Below, one piece after another: positions 7,724 to 14,217 of a stretch of DNA of 14,217 nucleotides. A model generated the notes under the pieces. The model saw only the letters and a list, made by a program, of their open reading frames with translations. It was not told where the DNA came from and did not search any database. Source of the DNA: Methylococcaceae bacterium (GTDB lineage Bacteria; Pseudomonadota; Gammaproteobacteria; Methylococcales; Methylomonadaceae); the NCBI GenBank assembly GCA_005779525.1, contig SXIZ01000209.1, positions 1 to 14,217 on the forward strand, given 5' to 3'. The position numbers and the translations under genes were made by a program. Each line of letters starts with the position of its first letter. The first letter of the stretch is position 1.

Positions 7724-7812
7724 ATACACACACTTTCCTTTTATGGCCTACGCAAAACGCAAGCTAACTGCTTGATTTTAAGTATGTGCATAAGTAGTAC
7801 AAATAAGCTAGC

Positions 7813-8247
7813 TTAATCTAATAACACGCCGGACTGAACTGGCTCAACACCTGATACTAGGGTAGTTAACACGACATGCTCGTTATTTTCACCCCAACGC
7901 ACCTCCGCAGTGAGCTGTTTACAATCAACTGCGTTAGGACAGGGGCTAATCGACCAATGCCGCTCTAAACTCAACCCTAAACCTTGACACGGACTGGCAG
8001 ATTCTTTGGGATCACACGTATCGTGACCCCCACTTAAATTCTCAAACTCAGAACGCGTGGCATAATTGCGCAAGTCTTCTAACTTTGCTTGCGCAAAATT
8101 CATGGCTTCGGTATAGGTATTTGCATGCTGGGTACTTCCCAAGAACTGACTCTGGATTTGAGTCAATCCCAAAAAACCGATCGCTACCACCAAAGCAGCG
8201 ATCATAGCTTCAATCAGACTATAACCTAGAACAGTCCGCACCCGCAT
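7813..8247 (-). CDS. pilV: Type IV prepilin, PilV-like minor pilin
   Basis: Short (144 aa) protein with a class III signal peptide: leader MRVRTVLG cut after Gly8, then YSLIEAMIAALVVAIGFLGL with the Glu at mature position 5 and one hydrophobic helix. This is the pattern of minor pilins such as PilV and of GspI-type pseudopilins. The mature part has four Cys in two close pairs (CDPKESASPC and CPNAVDC), so disulfides in the periplasm are likely. Minor pilins prime pilus assembly and are processed by PilD. The ATG is 4 bp past the sucD stop, with AGGG inside sucD as ribosome site, so translation is probably coupled to sucD. No other pil or fim gene is in view, which is unusual for pilV. PilV is the best guess; another minor pilin or pseudopilin is possible. 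Confidence 0.8.
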   Translation of the reverse strand: MRVRTVLGYSLIEAMIAALVVAIGFLGLTQIQSQFLGSTQHANTYTEAMNFAQAKLEDLRNYATRSEFENLSGGHDTCDPKESASPCQGLGLSLERHWSISPCPNAVDCKQLTAEVRWGENNEHVVLTTLVSGVEPVQSGVLLD

Positions 8248-8251
8248 GCTA

Positions 8252-9121
8252 TTACCCTAATGCTCGAATAATCGCGACACCTAAATCACTGGGCGCACTC
8301 ACGACATCCACACCCGCAGCTTTGAGGGCAGCAATCTTACCCGTCGCCGTCCCTTTACCTCCGGTTACAATTGCCCCGGCATGCCCCATACGTTTACCGG
8401 GAGGAGCCGTTTGTCCAGCGATATAACCCACAACAGGTTTAGTCACATGGGCTTTAATATACTCGGCGGCGGCTTCTTCATCCGTTCCACCAATCTCGCC
8501 CACCATAATAATTCCTTTAGTTTGCTCATCCGCCTGTAAACGACTAATGACATCGATAAAGTCCATACCATGTAACGGATCGCCACCAATGCCAACACAG
8601 GTACTTTGACCCAAACCCGCTTTGGTCGTTTGATGCACGGCTTCATAGGTCAGAGTGCCTGAGCGCGAAACAATGCCAATCGTACCCGGTTGATGGATAA
8701 ACCCCGGCATAATGCCGATTTTACATTGCCCCGGCTTGATCACCCCGGGGCAGTTGGGACCAATCAATAGTGCATCACTTTGGCCTAACGCTATTTTGAC
8801 TTTTAACATATGCAATACTGGAATACCTTCAGTAATACACACAATTAACTTAATGCCAGCATCCAGAGCCTCTAAGATGGCATCTGCCGCAAAATACGGT
8901 GGCACATAAATCATACTGGCAGTCGCACCCGTAGCACTCACCGCCGCTTTTACGGTATTAAAGATGGGCAAGCCTAAATGTTGCTCACCGCCGCGCCCTG
9001 GCGTCACCCCGCCAACCAACTGCGTACCATAGGCTAGCGCTTGCTCCGAATGAAATGTGCCTTGTTTACCAGTAAACCCCTGACAAATGAGTTTAGTACT
9101 ACTGTCGATTAAAATACTCAT
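8252..9121 (-). CDS. sucD: Succinyl-CoA synthetase alpha subunit
   Basis: Alpha subunit of the TCA-cycle enzyme converting succinyl-CoA, phosphate and NDP to succinate, CoA and NTP. It has 289 residues, the normal length. The N-terminal CoA-binding domain reads MSILIDSSTKLICQGFTGKQGTFHSEQALAYGT. GPNCPGVI is at about 122-129. The phosphohistidine loop has GHAGAIVTGGKGTA with the active H247. The ATG overlaps the sucC stop by 4 bp (ATGA, 9118-9121), so the two subunits are translationally coupled. It is followed after 4 bp by pilV. sucAB and sdh genes are not in the window. Confidence 0.97.
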   Translation of the reverse strand: MSILIDSSTKLICQGFTGKQGTFHSEQALAYGTQLVGGVTPGRGGEQHLGLPIFNTVKAAVSATGATASMIYVPPYFAADAILEALDAGIKLIVCITEGIPVLHMLKVKIALGQSDALLIGPNCPGVIKPGQCKIGIMPGFIHQPGTIGIVSRSGTLTYEAVHQTTKAGLGQSTCVGIGGDPLHGMDFIDVISRLQADEQTKGIIMVGEIGGTDEEAAAEYIKAHVTKPVVGYIAGQTAPPGKRMGHAGAIVTGGKGTATGKIAALKAAGVDVVSAPSDLGVAIIRALG

Positions 9122-10287
9122 GCGGCCTCCTTCGCTAATGCCACCACTTGGGCTGCAGCTTCGGCCAGATCATTGGCTGCCACAACCGATAATTTCGCGG
9201 CATTGAGCAATGCCCGCCCTTGTTCAGCATTGGTACCTTCTAAGCGCACTACCACGGGTACTGTGACATGCACCTCTTCCACCGCCGCTAAAATCCCTTC
9301 GGCAATCACATCACATTTCACGATACCACCAAAAATATTCACCAATACTGCTTTCACATTCGTATCTGAAAGAATCAACTTAAACGCCGCAGCAACGCGA
9401 GCTTGGGTTGCCCCGCCCCCAACATCCAAGAAATTGGCAGGCGCTCCACCTTTTAATTTAACCAAATCCATGGTGGCCATTGCCAATCCTGCACCATTGA
9501 CCATACAGCCAATATTGCCCTGTAAGGTAATATAATTCAGATCATGTTGCTTGGCCTGATTTTCTTTAAGATCTTCTTGTAATGGATCCTGCAAGGCAGC
9601 GATATCGACATGCAAGCCTAGCGCGTTATCATCAAAGTTAATCTTGGCATCCAAGGCCACTAAATCTCCGGCGGCCGTTTCGACTAAGGGATTGATTTCA
9701 ATTTGACTGGCATCTTTCTCTATATACAAGCGATACATGCCTTGCATCATGGTATTTAAAGCATTGCTCTGTTTTGCATTTAAGCCTAATTCAAAGCCTA
9801 AATCTCGAGCTTGATAGCTTTGCAAACCGATTGATGGGTTGATTTCCAGAGTGATGATTTGTTCCGGCGATTCTTCGGCGACCGTCTCAATCTCCATTCC
9901 CCCAGCAGCGGAAGCAATAAAGGTCAATTTCGCCCGCGTCCGATCCAATAACAAACTTAAATAAAACTCGCGTTTAATCTCAGTGACTTTTTCTACCCAA
10001 ACACTATTAATCGGCAAACCCTCTGCCGTTGTTTGATGCGTCACCAACGTAGAACCCAACATTGTGGTCGCCACAGCCGCTAATTCTGCACTGCTATTGA
10101 CCAATTTCACGCCACCTGCTTTACCCCGCCCGCCTGCATGCACTTGCGCTTTTACGATACAACGAGGTTCCGCCAATTGTGACCAAATCGCCTCGGCCTG
10201 CGCAGGAACCTTCAATAAGGCTCCCTCCGGCACCTGAATGCCATAAGTTTTAAATAACTGCTTGGCCTGGTACTCATGGATATTCAT
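9118..10287 (-). CDS. sucC: Succinyl-CoA synthetase beta subunit
   Basis: Beta subunit, which binds nucleotide and Mg through an ATP-grasp fold and partners SucD. It has 389 residues (E. coli 388). Signatures are MNIHEYQAKQLFKTYGI, KAQVHAGGRGKAGGVKL, EINPLVET, the CoA-ligase segment NGAGLAMATMDLVKLKGG, FLDVGGGA and VNIFGGIVKCDVIAEGI. A GGAG ribosome site lies 8 nt before the ATG. It sits 64 bp after the arsS-like gene on the same strand. I found no terminator or convincing promoter in that gap, so read-through from arsS is possible. Confidence 0.97.
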   Translation of the reverse strand: MNIHEYQAKQLFKTYGIQVPEGALLKVPAQAEAIWSQLAEPRCIVKAQVHAGGRGKAGGVKLVNSSAELAAVATTMLGSTLVTHQTTAEGLPINSVWVEKVTEIKREFYLSLLLDRTRAKLTFIASAAGGMEIETVAEESPEQIITLEINPSIGLQSYQARDLGFELGLNAKQSNALNTMMQGMYRLYIEKDASQIEINPLVETAAGDLVALDAKINFDDNALGLHVDIAALQDPLQEDLKENQAKQHDLNYITLQGNIGCMVNGAGLAMATMDLVKLKGGAPANFLDVGGGATQARVAAAFKLILSDTNVKAVLVNIFGGIVKCDVIAEGILAAVEEVHVTVPVVVRLEGTNAEQGRALLNAAKLSVVAANDLAEAAAQVVALAKEAA

Positions 10288-10351
10288 GTTTTACTCCATT
10301 CACTTTGCTCAATGACATGCGCTACAAACGCCTAAAATTACGATTACTGCT

Positions 10352-11302
10352 TTAGAGAATCACTCCGCCACAACTACTACCTTGACCCGCGGTACAAGCA
10401 TAGCAATGTTGCAAAGTATGAATCGCCTGCCCTTCAAGCTGGGTCAAAGTACTTAAGTGCACTTTAGCCGCACCACCCAAAGGCAAACCTAACATTTGAT
10501 TAAAATCACAATCATATACAAACCCCTGCCAATCCACACTGAGCGTGTTTCTACACATCACTTTATCCAAAGTAGCTGCATTAAAATTGGATTGCAACAA
10601 CTCTAAATATCCATGTAACTGGCCTTTACTCAGCAACACACTGCCAAAGCGCTGAATGGGAAGATTTGTCAAAGCAAATAATTGATTAAACACAATCCCA
10701 AAATTTTGCTTCAGATGGTGTTTATAAGCTTGCTCTAGTGCTCGCTGCTCAGGTGGTAAGGTGGGTCCTTGCGGATTAAAGACTAAATTTAACTGTAAAT
10801 TTGAATCTTCTTGTCCGTAGCCCAGCGCATTTAACTCCTGCAATGCCGCAATACTTAGATCAAAAGTCCCCTTTCCACGCTGTTTGTCTACATTATCTTG
10901 TAAATAACAAGGTAACGAAGCCACTATTTCTACCTCTTGTGCGGCCAGAAACTCGGCAAGATCTCGATAACCTTCGGTTTGTAAAATGACAAGATTACAG
11001 CGGTCTATCACCTTCAGACCGCGCAAGCGCGCTTCCTGAATTAAATAACGAAACCAAGGATTCATTTCAGGAGCCCCGCCTGTTAAATCTAAGATTTTTA
11101 GCGCATAACGATCTATAAACGCGAGCACCAGATCGACGGTCTCCTTTTCCATCAGCTCCGTGCGTTTAGGACCCGCATTCACATGGCAATGGGTACAACT
11201 TAAATTACATAAATAGCCAAGATTGACTTGTAAAACTTCCAGACGCTGACGAGCAATAGGGGGGAAAGTGGAAGGCTGAAGATAGGATAAGGTGTTTTGC
11301 AT
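10352..11302 (-). CDS. arsS: ArsS-like radical SAM protein (Cys form)
   Basis: Radical SAM enzyme of 316 residues. The 4Fe-4S cluster motif is CNLSCTHCH with C32, C36 and C39 (CxxxCxxC), followed by the LDLTGGAPEMNPWF motif (71-84) of the SAM-binding barrel. The C-terminal half has CRNTLSVDWQGFVYDCDFNQ and ends in CYACTAGQGSSCGGVIL (300-316), a Cys-rich tail typical of the family annotated as arsenosugar biosynthesis radical SAM (seleno)protein ArsS. Some members carry selenocysteine in this tail; here the position is Cys. ArsS is proposed to transfer an adenosyl-derived group to methylated arsenic, usually beside an ArsM methyltransferase. No ArsM, ArsR or other arsenic gene is in the window, so the substrate stays open. 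It leads the sucCD-pilV cluster and is divergent from the kinase gene. Confidence 0.8.
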   Translation of the reverse strand: MQNTLSYLQPSTFPPIARQRLEVLQVNLGYLCNLSCTHCHVNAGPKRTELMEKETVDLVLAFIDRYALKILDLTGGAPEMNPWFRYLIQEARLRGLKVIDRCNLVILQTEGYRDLAEFLAAQEVEIVASLPCYLQDNVDKQRGKGTFDLSIAALQELNALGYGQEDSNLQLNLVFNPQGPTLPPEQRALEQAYKHHLKQNFGIVFNQLFALTNLPIQRFGSVLLSKGQLHGYLELLQSNFNAATLDKVMCRNTLSVDWQGFVYDCDFNQMLGLPLGGAAKVHLSTLTQLEGQAIHTLQHCYACTAGQGSSCGGVIL

Positions 11303-11503
11303 AAGGGGTATTTTACCTTAAACCTAAACTATAAGGTGCGCAGATACGCATTACTTAGCGAGTTAAATGACAGTCACTGCAAGTAAACCAAATAAATATA
11401 TTTCACTGACAAAAAGCAATCACATTCTTAGCATGTCAGATTAGTTGCAAGCATCCCTACAAAACATAATAATTACCACCATCCATAAAAAAAACGGATT
11501 TCA

Positions 11504-11519
11504 TGTGAAATAATTCACA
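11504..11519. promoter_or_regulatory. CRP/Vfr-type operator TGTGA-N6-TCACA
   Basis: TGTGAAATAATTCACA is a perfect inverted repeat and matches all ten fixed bases of the E. coli CRP core consensus. Its centre is 11511.5, about 124 bp before the kinase ATG. CRP-family regulators other than CRP (Vfr, FNR relatives) use similar sites. Confidence 0.6.
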
Positions 11520-11540
11520 GAATTCCGCCCATGATTAACG

Positions 11541-11546
11541 CATAAT
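11541..11546 (+). promoter_or_regulatory. -10 element of a possible CRP-activated kinase promoter
   Basis: CATAAT differs from TATAAT in one base. Transcription starting 7 bases downstream (about 11553) would put the CRP-type site centre at -41.5, the classic class II activator position. The DNA at -35 is poor, as expected for an activator-dependent promoter. Confidence 0.4.
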
Positions 11547-11635
11547 ATTAAAGCAACCCACAAAATACTAAACTACGGCCCTAGATTTTGACTGCAAATT
11601 AGGCTCATTCAACTTGCTTAGAAAACTGATACCAG

Positions 11636-13417
11636 ATGAATGCATGGTCGAAAGTTAATCATTTTTATACCCAAATACGGCAAAATATTCAGCCTGAAGT
11701 CTTTGTGATTCCGCTATTTGATGCTGATACTGAACATCAATTTTGGCGAGAACGCCAAGCCGATTTACGTTTAACTTTAACAACCATGCTGCTATTAGGC
11801 GCTAGCGTGTATTTAGCATTTATTGCACTTAAACTCTACGCAGATAAATTAACGTTAAGCGACTTACCGCTACGCTCAATACCCGCACTTACACTGTTTT
11901 CTCTGGCGGCGATACTGCAGTTCTCCGACCCAGTACTACAAAAAATCCGTCTAATCGCCAAAATAGCTGTCATTATTAGCGCCAGCAGTATTATGCTGAC
12001 CTTAAAAATAGATGCTCAACCGCAAAATTATCTAGAATCTTGGACTGGATTGTTGGCAATCTACTTTGTGACCTATGGTCAAATGTATCTCAGCCGCAAT
12101 GAGGCCGTCATCTTTGGCTGGTTAACCATGATCGCCGTCAGTAGCTGCGGCTATCGTATTGGCGTGAGTCTTGCTGAATTGACCCCATCAGTGCTTATTC
12201 TGACGGTGGTGAACGCTTTTGGTTATTACACCCGCTGTCAACTGGAGATTTATGCCCGCAAAGCCTTTAAAGACCGGCGCCAAGCAGAAACCATCGCCAC
12301 CGATCAATCGCTTTACCTCTGTCATCTTAGTCATAATTTGCGCCAAATCGTACAAACTATCAGCTGTTATTCCTCGGTATTAGATAACGAGATTGCCCGC
12401 AGCACTTCGCAAGAATTACTACAGACCTCTCACAAACTGGGTAATGCGATTGATGAACTCAATAATGCCTTTAATCATATTCTTGATCTCGCGCATCTTG
12501 AGACGGGCAAACTATCGCCCCACTTAAGTTGTGTTGAAATTAACAAATTACTGGCTACCCTGGAAACCCAATTTACCCCGTTAGCGATCAAACGTGGATT
12601 ACATCTTAAAATTCGACAACGTACACGCCCGCCGTTTTTCATCCACACCGACGCCCACATCCTGCACCAAATTCTCGCAAACTTAATCGATAACGCGATC
12701 AAATATACTGTTTCTGGCTGGATCCTGGTCAGCAGCGTCAAAATTAGTGCGACCCAAATCAAGCTACATGTGCGCGACAGCGGCATGGGAATTAGTGAAG
12801 ATTTACGAGAAAATATTTTTAAAGAATTTTATCGCGGCGGCAGACGCCGCGGTGACCTCGACGTTTTCGGACTAGGGATAGGCTTAGCCTATGCCCTGAA
12901 AGCGACACAGCATTTAAAACATCACTATCTGGATTTTCGCTCCCGTCTAAACCAAGGCAGTGACTTTACCCTAACTCTGCCTAGCACCCAACTCCCCAAA
13001 TTCAATCATCCGGAGTTAAGTAAACATTATGACTTAGCGGGTAGCTTTATTCTTGCGGTGGATGATGATTACACCGTATTGCATGCCCTAAGCGAACAAC
13101 TGCGAAGCTGGGGCTGTTTAGTTCATCAAGCCAGCTCTATCGCCGAAACTATAGCCTGCCTTGCAGACACCCTTCGCCCACCCGATTTACTCATTACCGA
13201 TTTTTACCTGGATAATGCCGAAACTGCGCACGATATTATCGCTGTTATCCAAGCCGACTGCGGACCCGTGCCCACCTTAATCCTCTCTGCCCATGCCATT
13301 CCCAACGACGACAAAGCCAAATGGTCAGAGAACACCTTATTATTGCGTAAACCTGCAAATGCCGGGTTATTGATGGAATCCATGGGCAAGGCCATGGGTA
13401 AAGTCACGGTGAGCTAA
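11636..13417 (+). CDS. Membrane-bound hybrid sensor histidine kinase with C-terminal receiver
   Basis: This 593-residue sensor has about six hydrophobic helices between residues 46 and 198 with short loops and no large periplasmic domain, suggesting sensing within or at the membrane. The dimerisation/phosphoacceptor region has HLSHNLRQIVQ with likely phospho-His H233, a variant of the SHDLRQP-type H-box. The ATPase domain has N-box ILANLIDNAIKYT (N349, N353), G1 DSGMGI (381-386) and G2 FGLGIGL (411-417). The receiver (471-590) keeps acidic residues D476-D478, phosphoacceptor D522 (LLITDFYLD), S551 and K572. No Hpt domain is visible. The ATG has no clear Shine-Dalgarno, and an out-of-frame ATG lies 4 bases later. 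The stop overlaps the convergent regulator gene. The signal is unknown. Confidence 0.9.
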   Translation: MNAWSKVNHFYTQIRQNIQPEVFVIPLFDADTEHQFWRERQADLRLTLTTMLLLGASVYLAFIALKLYADKLTLSDLPLRSIPALTLFSLAAILQFSDPVLQKIRLIAKIAVIISASSIMLTLKIDAQPQNYLESWTGLLAIYFVTYGQMYLSRNEAVIFGWLTMIAVSSCGYRIGVSLAELTPSVLILTVVNAFGYYTRCQLEIYARKAFKDRRQAETIATDQSLYLCHLSHNLRQIVQTISCYSSVLDNEIARSTSQELLQTSHKLGNAIDELNNAFNHILDLAHLETGKLSPHLSCVEINKLLATLETQFTPLAIKRGLHLKIRQRTRPPFFIHTDAHILHQILANLIDNAIKYTVSGWILVSSVKISATQIKLHVRDSGMGISEDLRENIFKEFYRGGRRRGDLDVFGLGIGLAYALKATQHLKHHYLDFRSRLNQGSDFTLTLPSTQLPKFNHPELSKHYDLAGSFILAVDDDYTVLHALSEQLRSWGCLVHQASSIAETIACLADTLRPPDLLITDFYLDNAETAHDIIAVIQADCGPVPTLILSAHAIPNDDKAKWSENTLLLRKPANAGLLMESMGKAMGKVTVS

Positions 13418-14088
13418 CGATAATTTCCGATATCGGGTCGTCCAAACACCACCCCTAATTCAAACAACCGCACCAATAACTCTGCACGCCGCACCACCCC
13501 GAACTTTTGAAAAATCGGGCGTAAATGATTTTTTACAGTTTGTTCTTTGATTTGCAACTGCCGAGCAATCTCTTTATTACATTTTCCTTGGACCAACCAC
13601 GCTAAAACCTCAAACTCGCGCTGAGTCAAACCTAAGCGCACGGGATCGGTTACCGTCAATTCTTCATCTAAACCCACCTGCCTGGATAGCGCTTGCGGCC
13701 CAACGACCGAAGCAGGTAAAAACACACGTCCCGATAGCACATCCCGTAAGGCTTCTATAAATGCTAGCCTAGACAAGTTTTTAGTAATAAACCCCATAGC
13801 CCCTAAACGTAAAGACTCAAACACCAATTCTCTATCGTCCAAACCAGAATACATCACTACACATAAACAACTAAACTCATCGCGCAAAATTTTAAGCCCA
13901 TCTAACCCCTGCATCCCCGGTAATTGCACATCTAACAACACCAGATTCAGCGGAGTAGTACGCACTAACATCAAACCTGCTGAAAAACTCTCTGCTTCAT
14001 ACACATGAATATCTGGAAACATTTGTCGCAGTAAATTGGCCACACCCTCACGGGCGCAAAAATGGTCGTCAATCAGGAGGACGTTCAT
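13414..14088 (-). CDS. NarL/FixJ-type response regulator
   Basis: 224-residue DNA-binding response regulator. The N-terminal receiver (1-118) has D7/D8, phosphoacceptor D53 (LVLLDVQLPGM), S81 and K103 (FITKN). The C-terminal LuxR-type helix-turn-helix is at about 153-207: LTQREFEVLAWLVQGKCNKE, then IARQLQIKEQTVKNHL and IFQKFGVVRRAEL. It is tail-to-tail with the hybrid kinase with a 4-bp overlap (13414-13417), so it is likely that kinase's partner, though the opposite orientation means they are not one operon. A GAGG ribosome site lies about 10 nt before the ATG. The target genes cannot be told from sequence. Confidence 0.93.
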   Translation of the reverse strand: MNVLLIDDHFCAREGVANLLRQMFPDIHVYEAESFSAGLMLVRTTPLNLVLLDVQLPGMQGLDGLKILRDEFSCLCVVMYSGLDDRELVFESLRLGAMGFITKNLSRLAFIEALRDVLSGRVFLPASVVGPQALSRQVGLDEELTVTDPVRLGLTQREFEVLAWLVQGKCNKEIARQLQIKEQTVKNHLRPIFQKFGVVRRAELLVRLFELGVVFGRPDIGNYR

Positions 14089-14165
14089 AGCGTTGCCGCC
14101 TCAGAATTTAAAAAAGATATAAAGTTATTTTGCTGGAAAAAAGGGTGCTTGTGAAGACCGTACTT

Positions 14166-14178
14166 TAGTACTGTACTA
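14166..14178. promoter_or_regulatory. 13-bp palindrome upstream of the response regulator
   Basis: TAGTACTGTACTA is a perfect 6+1+6 inverted repeat about 78 bp before the regulator ATG. A further GTAC lies at 14160-14163. It could be an operator, perhaps for the regulator itself. No family assignment is possible from one copy. Confidence 0.35.
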
Positions 14179-14217
14179 TTAGCACTACCTTATTAACTGA
14201 TGTTACGCAGTAACGCG

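Larger units (their letters stand above)
7591..7793. other. DnaA-box cluster in AT-rich gap: candidate replication origin or DnaA-binding locus
   Basis: The 319-bp gap 7494-7812 holds no credible gene. It has TTATACACA at 7591-7599 (+), TTATCCACA at 7605-7613 (-) and TTATGCACA at 7785-7793 (-), all exact to TTATNCACA. ATATCCACA at 7617-7625 (-) and TAATACACA at 7722-7730 (+) each differ by one base. The first two form an inverted pair separated by a few bases. Between the outer boxes lie a very AT-rich stretch, a tandem 11-mer and an IHF consensus. These are the parts of a bacterial oriC. Against it: dnaA, dnaN, mnmG and parAB are not in view, there are no GATC sites, and the genes on its right read toward it. 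A datA/DARS-like titration or reactivation site, or a DnaA-regulated promoter, is the alternative. Confidence 0.55.
11303..11635. promoter_or_regulatory. 333-bp divergent regulatory gap, arsS / kinase
   Basis: No credible gene is present. The gap is AT-rich and lies between the divergent arsS-like gene and the hybrid kinase. It contains a CRP-type palindrome and a -10-like element toward the kinase, listed separately. I found no convincing arsS promoter. A TAAGG/CCTTA inverted repeat around 11302-11320 overlaps the arsS start region and could affect its translation, but it is short. Confidence 0.6.

Noticed and set aside
7760..7779. Hairpin CAAGC-TAACT-GCTTG as pilV terminator
   Set aside because: Only a 5-bp stem with a weak T-run; too weak to annotate as terminator.
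7804..7815. TAAGCTAGCTTA 12-bp palindrome overlapping the pilV stop
   Set aside because: Perfect but short, no loop and no T-run; no support for a terminator or operator role.
7616..7816. 66-codon rightward frame in the fbp-pilV gap
   Set aside because: TTG start without ribosome site, no recognisable protein features, and it runs through the DnaA boxes and AT-rich repeat; composition looks non-coding.
12833..12851. GC-rich hairpin (CGCGGCG / CGCCGCG)
   Set aside because: Inside the kinase gene, it encodes the Gly/Arg-rich GGRRRGD loop near the ATP lid and has no U-run; most likely coding by-product.
14199..14215. GATGTTACGCAG resembling the class 1 integron attI region, and GTTAC-GCA-GTAAC repeat
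   Set aside because: 12-base match only, with no integrase, cassette or attC nearby; likely coincidence at the window edge.

Overview
The window looks like chromosomal DNA of a moderately AT-rich gammaproteobacterium. The evidence is the order tsaD / rpsU-yqeY-dnaG-rpoD-tRNA and protein sequences close to enterobacterial, pseudomonad and Legionella-type homologues. I cannot assign a genus; an aquatic or Legionellales-like lineage is only a guess. I see no insertion sequence, prophage or CRISPR array.

Left part (1-5423, all minus strand): a GTG-started, edge-truncated metK lies downstream of the macromolecular-synthesis operon. That operon reads rpsU (S21), a YqeY/GatB-like protein, dnaG (primase), rpoD (housekeeping sigma-70) and a CAU-anticodon tRNA that is probably tRNA-Ile2. 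It starts from a near-perfect sigma-70 promoter (5388-5416) and ends at a rho-independent terminator (871-895). The last 11 in-frame codons of metK (1-33) do not match the conserved family sequence and are GC-rich, so the left edge is suspicious.

Middle (5424-11302): tsaD runs rightward, divergent from rpsU. fbp (class I fructose-1,6-bisphosphatase) runs leftward. Next comes a 319-bp gene-free AT-rich gap with three exact DnaA boxes (TTATNCACA), one to two near matches, a tandem 11-mer repeat and an exact IHF consensus. This is a candidate replication origin or other DnaA-binding locus, and it is the most interesting feature here. To its right a leftward cluster reads arsS-like radical SAM gene, sucC, sucD and a lone pilV-type minor pilin gene, with very tight sucC-sucD-pilV spacing.

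Right part (11303-14217): a 333-bp regulatory gap holds a perfect CRP-type half-site pair (TGTGA-N6-TCACA) placed for class II activation of a rightward membrane-bound hybrid histidine kinase. This kinase is tail-to-tail with, and overlaps by 4 bp, a leftward NarL/FixJ-type response regulator. The two are a plausible cognate pair. A 13-bp perfect palindrome lies upstream of the regulator.

Together the genes cover replication and transcription initiation, tRNA t6A modification, SAM synthesis, gluconeogenesis and the TCA cycle, plus three less ordinary items: the ArsS-like enzyme, the orphan pilin and the two-component system.
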